A DNA stretch of 64,000 nt from Bradyrhizobium erythrophlei. GTDB lineage: Bacteria; Pseudomonadota; Alphaproteobacteria; Rhizobiales; Xanthobacteraceae. The position numbers were made by a program, and so were the translations under genes. Below, one piece after another: positions 44,071 through 54,558 of the stretch; the stretch's first letter is position 1; each line of letters starts with the position of its first letter. The notes below the pieces were generated by a model that saw nothing but the letters and a program-made list of their open reading frames with translations, was not told where the DNA came from and did no database searches. The stretch spans positions 547,501 through 611,500 of the forward strand of contig FSRD01000001.1 in assembly GCA_900129675.1 (NCBI GenBank), read 5' to 3'.

Positions 44071-46287
44071 TCAGGCCGCGGCCTGCTTCTTCGGCGGGAA
44101 GCGGCCGTAGAAGGTTTCGCCCTTCGCTGCCATCTCGACCAGGAGTTTCGGCGGGGTGAAGCGGGAGCCGTATTTGGCTTCCAGCTTGTGGCACAATTCG
44201 ACGAAGTTTTTCGTGCCCATGAAGTCGATATAGGACAGCGCGCCGCCGGTGAACGGGGCAAAGCCGAAGCCCAAGATCGAGCCGACGTCGGCTTCGCGCG
44301 GATCGACGATCACGTGATCCTCCACGGTACGCGCGGCCTCCACCGCCTGCACCACCAGGAAGCGCTGCTTCAACTCCTCGACCTCGAGCGTGTCGGGATC
44401 GAGATGCTTCGGCTGCATGCCGGCCAGTCCCGCCCACAGGCTCTTCTGGCCCTTGCCCTTTTCGGGATAGTCGTAAAAACCCTTGCCGTTCTTGCGGCCG
44501 AAGCGGCCCTGCTTCTCCACCATCTCGACCATCAGCTTCTTCTGCGCCTGGTCGATGGCGTTCGGACCGAGATCGGCCTCGGTCGCTTTCATGATCTTGA
44601 GGCCGAGATCGAGGGCTACCTCATCCGACAGCGACAGCGGCCCGACCGGCATGCCCGCCATCCTCGCGGTGTTCTCGATCATCGCCGGCGGCACGCCCTC
44701 GAGCAGCATCTCGCTGCCTTCGGCGATGTAGCGCATCACGCAGCGGTTGGCGAAGAAGCCGCGGGAGTCGTTCACGACAATCGGCGTCTTGCCGATGACG
44801 CGGACATAATCCAGCGCGGTGGCGAGCGCAACGTCGCCGGTGTTCTTGCCGACGATGATCTCGACCAGCATCATCTTCTCGACCGGCGAGAAGAAGTGGA
44901 TGCCGACGAACTTGCCCTGGTCCTTGAATTCCTCGGCCAGCGAGGTGATCGGCAAGGTCGAGGTGTTGGAGGCGAAGATCGCGCCGTCCTTCAGCAGCGG
45001 CTGCGCCTTGGCGTAGGTTTCCGCCTTCACTTTTCTATCTTCGAACACGGCCTCGATGACGAGATCGCAATCCTTCAGGACATTGTAGTCGGCGGTGGCG
45101 CTGATGCGGCCCAGAATGGCGTCGCGGTCGCTTTCCTTGGCGCGGCCCTTCTTGATCAGATCGTCGATGACCGATTGGGCGTGGCCCTTGCCCTTGTCGG
45201 CGCTCTCCTGGTCGCGATCGATCAAGACCACGTCGATGCCGGCGCGCGCCGAGACATAGCCGACGCTGGCGCCCATGAAGCCGGCGCCGATCACGGCGAG
45301 CTTCTTGACCCTGGTCGGCGGCACGTTTGGCGGACGCCGCGCGCCCTTGTTCAATTCCTGCATCGACAGGAACAGGCTGCGGATCATCGCCGCGGCTTCC
45401 TTGCTACGCAGGATCTGCGTGAAGTAGCGCGACTCGACGCGCAACGCGGCGTCGATCGGCAACTGCAGGCCCTCGTAGACGCAGCTCATGATGGCGCGCG
45501 CCGCCGGATAATTGTCATAGGTCTCGCGGCGGAAGATCGCGTTGCCAGCCGGGAACATCATCATGCCGGCCTGGGAAAACACCGCCCCCCCGGGCAGCTT
45601 GAAACCCTTCTCGTCCCAGGGTGCGATAGCCTTGCCGCCGCCCTTGATCCAGTCCTTCGCCGCCTTGATCAGGTCGGCGGGGGGAACGATGGCGTGGATC
45701 AGATTGAGCGCCTTGGCCTTGTCGAGGTTGATCGCTTCGCCCTTGAGCAGCAACTGCATCGCGTCCTGCGGCGAGACGATGCGCGGCACGCGCTGGGTGC
45801 CGCCGGCGCCGGGGAACAGCCCGACCTTGATTTCCGGCAGTCCGAGGCGGGTTTTGGGATTTTCGGCGGCGACGCGGTAGTGACAGGACAGCGTGAGTTC
45901 AAAACCGCCGCCGAGCGCCAGGCCGTTGATGGCGGCGACCCAGGGCTTGCCCGAGGTCTCGATGGAGCGGAACACCTGCGAGAACCGGCGGCTCTGGTCG
46001 AACAGCATCTGGTTCGCCGCGGTTTCGCCTTTGGCCTTGAGCATTTCGGCATAGCTGCGGCTCATGCCCTCCAGCATCGACAGATCGGCGCCGGCGGACA
46101 ACGCCTCCTTGCCCGAAGTGATGACGACGCCTTTCACGGCGGCATCGGCCGAGGTCTGCTTCACGATCTCCTCGAGCTCGTTGACCGAGGTCTCGTCCAG
46201 CACGTTCATCGAACGGCCGGGCGTGTCCCATGTGACCAGCGCAATGCCGTCGGCGTCGGTTTCGATCTTGAAATTCTTGAAGGCCAT
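44071..46287 (-). CDS. fadJ: Bifunctional enoyl-CoA hydratase / 3-hydroxyacyl-CoA dehydrogenase
   Basis: A 738-residue beta-oxidation enzyme. N-terminal crotonase domain with oxyanion loop SAGADLSML and both catalytic Glu (near 127 in LGGGFELTLSCHYR and near 150 in LPEIKVGLFPGAGG). The NAD-binding domain begins near residue 325 (KLAVIGAGFMGASVGYVSARAG); the dehydrogenase dyad is in GIHFFSPVEKMMLVEIIVG. The C-terminal domain includes PLSLSDEVALDLGLKIM. It converts trans-2-enoyl-CoA through 3-hydroxy- to 3-oxoacyl-CoA. The start is ATG MAFKNFKIETD with GGGAG. Downstream of fadA in one set. Confidence 0.95.
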   Translation of the reverse strand: MAFKNFKIETDADGIALVTWDTPGRSMNVLDETSVNELEEIVKQTSADAAVKGVVITSGKEALSAGADLSMLEGMSRSYAEMLKAKGETAANQMLFDQSRRFSQVFRSIETSGKPWVAAINGLALGGGFELTLSCHYRVAAENPKTRLGLPEIKVGLFPGAGGTQRVPRIVSPQDAMQLLLKGEAINLDKAKALNLIHAIVPPADLIKAAKDWIKGGGKAIAPWDEKGFKLPGGAVFSQAGMMMFPAGNAIFRRETYDNYPAARAIMSCVYEGLQLPIDAALRVESRYFTQILRSKEAAAMIRSLFLSMQELNKGARRPPNVPPTRVKKLAVIGAGFMGASVGYVSARAGIDVVLIDRDQESADKGKGHAQSVIDDLIKKGRAKESDRDAILGRISATADYNVLKDCDLVIEAVFEDRKVKAETYAKAQPLLKDGAIFASNTSTLPITSLAEEFKDQGKFVGIHFFSPVEKMMLVEIIVGKNTGDVALATALDYVRVIGKTPIVVNDSRGFFANRCVMRYIAEGSEMLLEGVPPAMIENTARMAGMPVGPLSLSDEVALDLGLKIMKATEADLGPNAIDQAQKKLMVEMVEKQGRFGRKNGKGFYDYPEKGKGQKSLWAGLAGMQPKHLDPDTLEVEELKQRFLVVQAVEAARTVEDHVIVDPREADVGSILGFGFAPFTGGALSYIDFMGTKNFVELCHKLEAKYGSRFTPPKLLVEMAAKGETFYGRFPPKKQAAA

Positions 46288-46324
46288 GTTGGTCGCTCCC
46301 AATGCGAAATCGTATTCTGACCGC

Positions 46325-46412
46325 AGGGTGGGCAAAGGCGCGCTTCGCGCCGTGCCCACCATTTTGATCGGTGTCTGTCCTGGTGGGCACGCTACGCTTT
46401 GCCCACCCTACG
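46325..46412. repeat. Intergenic inverted repeat R2 (GGGTGGGCAAA family)
   Basis: Left arm AGGGTGGGCAAAGGCGC ... GTGCCCACCA, right arm TGGTGGGCACG ... CTTTGCCCACCCTACG. The arms pair well around a 22-base loop. It separates fadJ and fadA. Other copies: 57429-57522, 60455-60546 and a half copy at 12758-12796. Confidence 0.85.
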
Positions 46413-46422
46413 ATTCTACGTT

Positions 46423-47631
<1,209 letters not shown>

Positions 47632-47678
47632 GACGCCCTCCTGATATGAGGATCATAATATATAGCTATCTTTTGTTT

Positions 47679-47727
47679 GAGCATGATCTTTTCGGAAAAC
47701 CGGTATCCACTTTTCCGGATCATGCTC
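47679..47727. repeat. Short palindrome GAGCATGATC ... GATCATGCTC
   Basis: Inverted repeat: GAGCATGATCTTTTCGGAAAA and TTTTCCGGATCATGCTC around CCGGTATCCAC. The inner GGAAAACCGGTATCCAC is shared with the R3 elements. It lies between fadA and the acyl-CoA dehydrogenase gene. Confidence 0.75.
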
Positions 47728-47756
47728 GCGAAGCCGCGGGGAAACGGCGAAAGAAC

Positions 47757-49547
47757 TCAGAACGCTTCCGCCGCCAGTTCCATGGTGGTCGCGCTTCCGG
47801 TCTGGATGCGCGCAAGATGTACGGTGGTTTCCGGCAGCATCCGTTCCATGAAGAAGCGGCCGGTCACGAGCTTGGTGGTCAGATAGGACGTGGCACTGCC
47901 GGCCGCAATCTTGTCCAGAGCCACTTTCGCCATCCGTGCCCACATATAGCCAAAGGTGACGAGGCCGAACAATTGCATGTAGTCGGTGGCGGCGGCGCCG
48001 GCGTTGTCGGGTTTCGCCAGCGCATTCTGCATCAGCCAGCCGGTGGCCTGTTGCAGATGGCCGACCGCGGTCGAGAGCGGCGTCACATAGGGCTTCATGG
48101 CCTCGTCGGCGCCGTGGTCCTTGGCGAACGCAGCAACCTCGCCAAAGAACGCCATCGCGGCGCGGCCGCCGTCACGCGGCAATTTGCGCCCCACCAGGTC
48201 GAGGGCCTGAATCCCGTTGGCGCCCTCGTAGATCATGGCGATGCGGGCATCGCGCACGAACTGCTCCATGCCATGCTCGGCGATATAGCCGTGGCCGCCA
48301 TACATCTGCTGCGCCAGCACCGCGTTGGAAAACCCGACGTCGGTCATCACGCCCTTCATGACCGGCGTCATCAGCCCCATGTGGTCGTCTGCCTCCTGAC
48401 GATCCTTGGGATCGCTGGAGCGGTGGGCGACGTCGCTCTTCAGCGCGGTCCAGATCACCATGGCGCGCGCGGCCTCGTTGAAGGCGCGGATAGTGAGCAG
48501 CGTGCGCCGCACGTCCGGATGCACGATGATCGGGTCGGCCGGCTTGTCCGCTTCCTTCGCGCCGGTCAGCGAACGGCCCTGCAGGCGCTCGCGGGCATAG
48601 GCCACCGCGTTCTGATAGGCGACTTCGGATTGCGCGAGCCCCTGCACGGCGACGCCGAGGCGGGCCTCGTTCATCATCACGAACATGCCCTGCATGCCCT
48701 TGTTCTCTTCGCCGATCAGCCAGCCGGTGGCGCTGTCGTAGTTCATCACGCAGGTCGAATTGCCGTGGATGCCCATCTTGTGCTCGATCGAGCCGCAGGA
48801 AACGCCGTTGCGTTGCCCCAGCGAGCCGTCGGCATTGACCAGGATTTTGGGCACCACGAACAGCGACACGCCCTTGATGCCGGCGGGTGCGCCTTCGATC
48901 CGCGCCAGCACCAAATGGATGATGTTGTCGGCGAGATCGTGCTCGCCGGCGGAGATGAAGATCTTGGTGCCCGTGATCTTGTAGCTACCGTCGGCCTGCT
49001 TGACGGCCTTGGTGCGCAGCAGGCCCAAATCCGTGCCGCATTGCGGCTCGGTGAGATTCATGGTGCCGGTCCATTCGCCGGCCACCATCTTCGGCACGAA
49101 CATCTTCTTCTGTTCGGGCTTGCCGTGCACGATCAGCGCTGCAGTCGCCCCCATGGTCAGGCCGCCATACATCGAAAACGCCATGTTCGCCGAGCTCTGG
49201 AATTCGGTGACGGCCTGGCTGAGCGTGACCGGCAGCCCCTGCCCGCCATATTCCGTCGGCGCCGACAAGCCCAGCCAGCCGCCCTCGGTGACCTGCCTGA
49301 AGGCTTCCTTGAATCCCTTCGGGGTGGTGACGCTGCCGTCGTCGTGGCGGACACAGCCTTCGAGATCGCCGACCCGGTTGAGCGGCTGCAGCACTTCCTC
49401 ACTGAGTTTGGCGGCCTCGCCGAGGATGGCCTCGCGGACATCGGCGGAGGCGTCGGTAAAGCCGGGAAGATTGTCGTAGCGATCGATCTGGAACACGTCG
49501 TTCAGCAGAAAATTCACGTCCTCAACGGGGGCTTTATAGATCGGCAT
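47757..49547 (-). CDS. Acyl-CoA dehydrogenase, long form
   Basis: A 596-residue FAD enzyme for the first beta-oxidation step. N-terminal extra segment (MPIYKAPVEDVNFLLNDVF), helical domain, then the FAD-binding LTEPQCGTDLGLLRTKA beta part. The catalytic Glu lies in IAMIYEGANGIQALDLVGRKL, followed by a C-terminal domain of about 130 residues. These features match the FadE5/AcdA group of long acyl-CoA dehydrogenases. First gene of the local beta-oxidation group; spacing to fadA is about 125 bp and contains a palindrome, so a separate promoter for fadA is possible. Confidence 0.94.
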   Translation of the reverse strand: MPIYKAPVEDVNFLLNDVFQIDRYDNLPGFTDASADVREAILGEAAKLSEEVLQPLNRVGDLEGCVRHDDGSVTTPKGFKEAFRQVTEGGWLGLSAPTEYGGQGLPVTLSQAVTEFQSSANMAFSMYGGLTMGATAALIVHGKPEQKKMFVPKMVAGEWTGTMNLTEPQCGTDLGLLRTKAVKQADGSYKITGTKIFISAGEHDLADNIIHLVLARIEGAPAGIKGVSLFVVPKILVNADGSLGQRNGVSCGSIEHKMGIHGNSTCVMNYDSATGWLIGEENKGMQGMFVMMNEARLGVAVQGLAQSEVAYQNAVAYARERLQGRSLTGAKEADKPADPIIVHPDVRRTLLTIRAFNEAARAMVIWTALKSDVAHRSSDPKDRQEADDHMGLMTPVMKGVMTDVGFSNAVLAQQMYGGHGYIAEHGMEQFVRDARIAMIYEGANGIQALDLVGRKLPRDGGRAAMAFFGEVAAFAKDHGADEAMKPYVTPLSTAVGHLQQATGWLMQNALAKPDNAGAAATDYMQLFGLVTFGYMWARMAKVALDKIAAGSATSYLTTKLVTGRFFMERMLPETTVHLARIQTGSATTMELAAEAF

Positions 49548-49646
49548 GGTTTTCTCCCGGTTCGCTGTTCGTACAGCGCAGCAACGTTTGCGTTCCCAAA
49601 ATTGACCTTAACCGGTTCCGTCGATTCAAGGCACTATTAAAGGCAG

Positions 49647-50072
49647 TTAGGATCGAGACAGCGGTTGCGACTTTGCGACGCCGGCATCGTTTCCCTGCTT
49701 CACGAGCTGTTCTCCCATCAGCCGGTGCAGCAGGTTGATCGCCTTGAGCGGACGCACCATCACCTTGAAATGCGTGATCTTGCCGTCGGCGTTGAAGGTG
49801 ATGATATCGACGCCGTTGATCCTGATGCCTTCGATTTCGTTTTCGAACTCGAGCACCGCGCCATTGGCGCTGCGCCATTCGCCGACATAGGCGAAGCCCG
49901 GACCGCCCAGCACCTTTTCAGCACTCGCGAGATATTTGAACGTGATGTCGCGGCCGCGTTGCGGCGTATGCACGACGGGACTCTCGAACACTGCATCGGA
50001 ATGGAGCAGGTCCCACAGCGCCGCGGTGTCGTGAGACTTCATATAGCTGTACCATTTGTCGAGCCCGGTCAT
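49647..50072 (-). CDS. NTF2-like (SnoaL-fold) protein
   Basis: A 141-residue protein of the NTF2/SnoaL superfamily: helix MTGLDKWYSYMKSHDTAALWDLLHSDAVFESPV, then a beta-sheet cone (GEWRSANGAVLEFENEIEGIRINGVDIITFNADGKITHFKVM). The start is the ATG with GGAGGAGA; a frame extending to 50144 would run over the PadR operator. No catalytic residues can be named. Divergent from the PadR regulator, which may control it and the fad genes. Confidence 0.86.
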   Translation of the reverse strand: MTGLDKWYSYMKSHDTAALWDLLHSDAVFESPVVHTPQRGRDITFKYLASAEKVLGGPGFAYVGEWRSANGAVLEFENEIEGIRINGVDIITFNADGKITHFKVMVRPLKAINLLHRLMGEQLVKQGNDAGVAKSQPLSRS

Positions 50073-50137
50073 TGGGACGTCTCCTCCGGGCGAACGCGCG
50101 GTGCCCGGCGTTGGGTTGGGTTCAGTCTGACCGTCGA

Positions 50138-50171
50138 TATGCACATTGACGCATATGCGCCTATGTGCATA
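50138..50171. promoter_or_regulatory. Compound palindrome, probable PadR operator
   Basis: TATGCACAT - TGAC - GCATATGC - GCCT - ATGTGCATA: outer arms are exact complements, the centre is itself a palindrome. ATGT/ACAT pairs are typical of PadR operators. It lies 37 bp before the PadR start and 66 bp before the NTF2-like start. Confidence 0.7.
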
Positions 50172-50207
50172 AAGTCAAGGATGATGGTCGAAAAGGAGTG
50201 GCGGCCG

Positions 50208-50795
50208 ATGGCACTTGGCGACGCGATCCTCGCATGCCTGACCGAACGTCCGATGACGGGCTATGAACTCGCCAAGACGTTCGATGCCTCGATCGGTTTC
50301 TTCTGGAAGGCCGACCATCAGCAGATCTATCGCGAGCTCTCGCGGCTGCGCGACCGCGGCCACGTGCAGGGCCGCGAGGTCGTGCAGTCGGGCAAGCCGA
50401 ACAAGCTGGTCTACACCCTCACGCCAGAGGGTAGAGCCGCGCTGAGGCATTGGGCCGCCCGGCCGAGCAGTCCGGCCTCGATGAAGGACGACCTGCTGGT
50501 GCGGCTTTACGCGCTCGACAGCGTCGACATCGAACCGTTGCGCGACGATCTGATGGCACGGCTGGAGCATCACCGCGACCGCTTCGCCCGCTACGAACGC
50601 CTGCTCACCAAGCGCTTCCCGCAAGGAACCGCGTCCGCGGCGGATACCGGCAAGCTGCTGCTGCTGCACATGGGACTTCGTCATGAGCGTAGCGTGGCCG
50701 AGTGGTGCGAAGAGGCCATTGACGCCTTGTCCGCCATTTCCAGCCGGGCGAACGTGCTGCCGCTCGCGGACGGCCAACACGACAGCAACGGCTGA
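50208..50795 (+). CDS. PadR-family transcriptional regulator
   Basis: A 195-residue regulator. The winged helix is seen in MALGDAILACLTERPMTGYELAKTFDASIGFFWKADHQQIYRELSRLRDRGHV and the wing in PNKLVYTLTPEGRAALRHW. A C-terminal helical domain of about 90 residues serves dimerisation (PadR-s2 type, which often binds phenolic or other small ligands). The start is the ATG with AAGGAG 9 bases upstream; ATGs at 50181 and 50184 are less likely. The compound palindrome just upstream suggests autoregulation. Confidence 0.92.
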   Translation: MALGDAILACLTERPMTGYELAKTFDASIGFFWKADHQQIYRELSRLRDRGHVQGREVVQSGKPNKLVYTLTPEGRAALRHWAARPSSPASMKDDLLVRLYALDSVDIEPLRDDLMARLEHHRDRFARYERLLTKRFPQGTASAADTGKLLLLHMGLRHERSVAEWCEEAIDALSAISSRANVLPLADGQHDSNG

Positions 50796-51045
50796 GTTGC
50801 CGCGACCCGGCTGATCGCGCCGGCGTCCGGAACCTGGCTTTGGCCGCAACGCCCCCCTCGATTGTAGCGCCAGCTGCAACTTTACTGGCCCAAGTACCCA
50901 AACCTTAACCCGTTATTTACCGTAACGCGAAAAAGTCAGGATCTGAGGCAGACGACCTGCGCGGAATTCGATTGTCTCTTCGTTGGGACGCGCGGGGAGG
51001 CTGCAGGCGCAGGGTGTGGGCGCCGGAGCGGAACCGGATCTGAGC

Positions 51046-54000
51046 ATGAATTCGCGCGTATCGTGGAGTGTCGACGGCATCGATCCATCCGTCCGCGAAA
51101 GGGCCGAGGCAGCGGCGCGCCGCGCCGGCATGTCCTTGAGCGACTGGCTCAATTCCACCATCGGCGAATCAGCCCCTCCCACGTTCCGCAGCGCGCCTTA
51201 CGATCAACGGCCGGCGATGCATAGCCAGGAAAGCCGCGACGTCGCCGACATTCACCAGCGGCTGGATTCGATCACCCGGCAGATCGAACAGATTTCGCAG
51301 CCGAGGCCGCGGAGCGAAACGGCTCCGCGCAGCGGAAATTTGCCGCGCAACGAAGCTCCCCGCAACGAGCCGACTGTCGCGCGGCAGTTGAACGACGCCA
51401 TCTCGCGCCTCGACGCGCGGCTGTCGCAGATTTCAAACCAGGCCCCGGTGCGCCAGGCCCAGACCCAGGACAGGCAGCGCCAGTCCGAGGCGGTCGAGCG
51501 CGCGGCCGCCCAGGTCTATCGTCCCTCGCCGCCGCTGAGCCCCGCCTCGTTCGATTCGGCGATCGCGGAAATCGCGGCGCGCCAGAACGAACTCGATGGT
51601 CCGCCGCCCCGGCAGATGCCGCCGCGCAACGCTCCGCCGATGGCCCCGGTTGCTCCGCCTATGGCGGCTTACGCTCCCCCGCCCGCGCCGCAGCCTGCGC
51701 CTTCGGGCCCGGATTTCTCCTCGCTCGAACGTCATCTGATCAAGATCACCAGCCAGATCGAGGCGCTGCAGCGCCCCGACCATGTCGAGCAGTCGATCGC
51801 CACGTTCCGCAGCGAACTCGCCGAAATCCGCGCCGCCATCACCGAGGCGATGCCGCGCCGCGCGATCGAATCGATCGAGAACGAAATCCGCTCGCTGTCG
51901 CGCCGCATCGACGAAAACCGGCAGAACGGCACCGACGGCCAGGCGCTTTCCGGCATCGAGCGCGCGCTCTCCGAAATCCGCGAGGTGCTGCGCTCGTTGA
52001 CCCCGGCCGAGCAACTCGCCGGCTATGACGAGGCGATCCGCAATCTCGGCGCCAAGCTCGATCTGATCCTGCGCGCCAATGACGATCCGTCGACTGTCCA
52101 GCAGCTCGAGGGCGCGATCACCGCATTGCGCGCCATCGTTTCCAATGTCGCTTCCAACGACGCGCTGGCGCGGCTTTCCGAAGACGTGCACATGCTGGCG
52201 TCCAAGGTCGATCAGCTGTCCCGTTCCAACAACAACAGCGATTCATTTGCTGTCCTCGAACAGCGCATCGCCGCGCTGAGCTCGACGCTGGAAAGCCGCG
52301 AGCGGCCGGCCGCGAGCGATAATTCGGAACAGATCGAAGGCGCGCTGCGGGCGCTGACCGAGCGGCTCGACCGGATGCCGGTCGGCAACGACAACGCTTC
52401 GGCGTTTGCCCATCTCGAACAGCGCGTGTCGTATTTGCTGGAGCGGATCGAGTCCTCCACCGGCAATGGCTCCGGCAATCTCGGGCGGGTCGAGGACGGG
52501 CTGCAGGACATCCTGCGCAGCCTCGAACGCCAGCACGCGAACCTTGTTGCGCTCGCCGATAACACTCGCAACGTCAGCGCGCCGGCGCCGCTGTCGATGG
52601 ACCCGGACCTCGTCGATATCGTCAAGCGCGAATTGTCCGACATCCGTTTCAGCCAGTCGGAAACCGACCGCCGCACCCAGGATTCGCTGGAGACGGTTCA
52701 CAACACACTCGGCCATGTGGTCGATCGCCTGGCGATGATCGAAGGCGATCTGCGCGCGGTCCGCGCCGCGCCGCCGGTGGCGCCGCAGCCCATGATGGCG
52801 CCGCCTGCGCCGGCGCCGGCGCCGGAATGGGTCGAGCCGCGCGTGGAAGCGCGTACCGAAATGCCCCGGGTCGCAATGCCGCCGCAGGCCTTCGTGCCGC
52901 AGCCCAAACCGGAATTGCCGAATCCCGCCGCCGCGCAGGAGCATTTTGCGGCCGCGCCGCGCGAATTCCATGCCGTGCAGCCGCCGGCCATACCCGCCGC
53001 CGCACCCGCGACGCCGCGCGCGATCAGCGAAATCCTCGAGCCGCACGCAGCACCGCCGCGCGTTGCGATCGAACCGGAATTGCCGCCGGATCATCCGCTG
53101 GAGCCGGGTACCCGGCCGACGGCGCGGATGTCTTCGCCTTCCGAGCGCATCGCAGCCTCGGAAAGCGCGATCAGCGAAATTCCGGCCGCCAAGAAAGAGC
53201 CCGTCAGCACCTCGAGCTTCATTGCCGCCGCGCGTCGCGCCGCTCAGGCGGCCGCGGCTCAGCCCGTCAACGAGAAGGCCGCGCGCGCGGCGTCGAAGGC
53301 CGCCGCCAAGGACAAATCCAAGGACAAATCCAAGGACAAAATCGCGGTTGAGGGCCAGGCGCCCTCGAGCGTCACCTCGAAGATCCGTTCGCTGCTGGTT
53401 GGCGCGAGCGTGGTCGTGATCGTGCTGGGCACCTTCAAGATGGCGATGAGCCTGCTCGACACCGGCAGCGCGCCGCCGATGCCGGCGATGGAAAATTCGA
53501 GCGAGCAGACCGCCCCGCCGCCTCCGCCCGCCGACACTAGCGCGCAGCCCGCGATGCCGGCGCCCGCGGCGCCGTCGATCACCTCGCCGACCCCGATCGG
53601 CCGGCAATCCAACAACAGTTCCGCACCCAACACGCTGGACAGCTCGCAGGTTGCGATCCCGCAACCAACGACATCGCCGCTTGCGGCCAGCGACATCACC
53701 GGCGCGATCCCGACGACGCCAGCTCCCGGCAAACTGGCCACCGTGCAGGTGCCGCCGACCGAGCGGCTGCCTGACGGCATCGGCGGACCGAACTTGCGCG
53801 CCGCGGCGCTGAAGGGCGATCCGACCGCGGCTTATGAGATCGCCGTGCGCTTTGCCGAGGGCAAGGGCATTGCGCCGAATCTGGACGAAGCAGCGAAATG
53901 GTATGACCGCGCCGCGCAGGCCGGCGTGGTGCCCGCGATCTTCCGGCTCGGGACCTTCTACGAGAAGGGCATGAGCGTGAAAAAGGACGTTGATGCCGCG

Positions 54001-54477
54001 CGGCGCTACTATCTGCAGGCGGCCGAGCGCGGCAACGCCAAGGCGATGCATAATCTGGCCGTGCTCGACGCCGACGGCGGCGGCCAGGGCGCCAATTACA
54101 AGGGCGCGTCGCAATGGTTCCGCAAGGCGGCCGATCGCGGCGTCGCCGACAGCCAGTTCAACCTCGGCATCCTCTATGCCCGCGGTATCGGCGTCGAACA
54201 GAACCTCGCCGAGTCCTTCAAATGGTTCAGCCTGGCCGCAAGCCAGGGCGATGCCGACGCCGGCCGCAAGCGCGACGATATCGCCAAGCGGCTCGACGCC
54301 CAGTCGCTCGCCGCGGCCAAGCTCGCGATCCAGACCTTTACGGCCGAGCCGCAGCCCGACGACGCGGTCAATGTGGCGACCCCGCAAGGCGGCTGGGACA
54401 GCGCGCCCGCACAGGCCAATGTGACCAAGCCCGCCGCCAAGCCGGCTCCGGCCAAGCGCACCGCCGCCGCGCATTGA
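51046..54477 (+). CDS. PodJ-like polar protein with coiled coils, one membrane helix and SEL1 repeats
   Basis: A 1143-residue protein. The N-terminus MNSRVSWSVDGIDPSVRERAEAAARRAGMSLSDWLN is shared by PodJ-type localisation factors of Rhizobiales. A Gln/Arg-rich segment and about 450 residues of heptad-rich coiled coil follow, then a Pro/Ala-rich linker (residues about 580-720). KDKSKDKSKDK precedes a single membrane helix (SLLVGASVVVIVLGTFKMAMSLL, near 783-803). The periplasmic C-terminal part has four SEL1-type repeats (for example AAYEIAVRFAEGKGIAPNLDEAAKWYDRAAQ). Caulobacter PodJ organises the old pole; this is inferred by architecture only. Confidence 0.85.
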   Translation: MNSRVSWSVDGIDPSVRERAEAAARRAGMSLSDWLNSTIGESAPPTFRSAPYDQRPAMHSQESRDVADIHQRLDSITRQIEQISQPRPRSETAPRSGNLPRNEAPRNEPTVARQLNDAISRLDARLSQISNQAPVRQAQTQDRQRQSEAVERAAAQVYRPSPPLSPASFDSAIAEIAARQNELDGPPPRQMPPRNAPPMAPVAPPMAAYAPPPAPQPAPSGPDFSSLERHLIKITSQIEALQRPDHVEQSIATFRSELAEIRAAITEAMPRRAIESIENEIRSLSRRIDENRQNGTDGQALSGIERALSEIREVLRSLTPAEQLAGYDEAIRNLGAKLDLILRANDDPSTVQQLEGAITALRAIVSNVASNDALARLSEDVHMLASKVDQLSRSNNNSDSFAVLEQRIAALSSTLESRERPAASDNSEQIEGALRALTERLDRMPVGNDNASAFAHLEQRVSYLLERIESSTGNGSGNLGRVEDGLQDILRSLERQHANLVALADNTRNVSAPAPLSMDPDLVDIVKRELSDIRFSQSETDRRTQDSLETVHNTLGHVVDRLAMIEGDLRAVRAAPPVAPQPMMAPPAPAPAPEWVEPRVEARTEMPRVAMPPQAFVPQPKPELPNPAAAQEHFAAAPREFHAVQPPAIPAAAPATPRAISEILEPHAAPPRVAIEPELPPDHPLEPGTRPTARMSSPSERIAASESAISEIPAAKKEPVSTSSFIAAARRAAQAAAAQPVNEKAARAASKAAAKDKSKDKSKDKIAVEGQAPSSVTSKIRSLLVGASVVVIVLGTFKMAMSLLDTGSAPPMPAMENSSEQTAPPPPPADTSAQPAMPAPAAPSITSPTPIGRQSNNSSAPNTLDSSQVAIPQPTTSPLAASDITGAIPTTPAPGKLATVQVPPTERLPDGIGGPNLRAAALKGDPTAAYEIAVRFAEGKGIAPNLDEAAKWYDRAAQAGVVPAIFRLGTFYEKGMSVKKDVDAARRYYLQAAERGNAKAMHNLAVLDADGGGQGANYKGASQWFRKAADRGVADSQFNLGILYARGIGVEQNLAESFKWFSLAASQGDADAGRKRDDIAKRLDAQSLAAAKLAIQTFTAEPQPDDAVNVATPQGGWDSAPAQANVTKPAAKPAPAKRTAAAH

Positions 54478-54558
54478 TGCCTCCGTCGCGATGCCGCCTG
54501 GCGTCGCTGGCATGTACCTCAGCGATAAACCCGTATAGATAAGCGCGCCACCAAGGGT

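Noticed and set aside
44038..46320. 760-codon open frame on the plus strand
   Set aside because: Antisense of the FadB/J-type gene, whose catalytic motifs are all on the minus strand.
47646..49640. 664-codon open frame on the plus strand
   Set aside because: Antisense of the acyl-CoA dehydrogenase gene.
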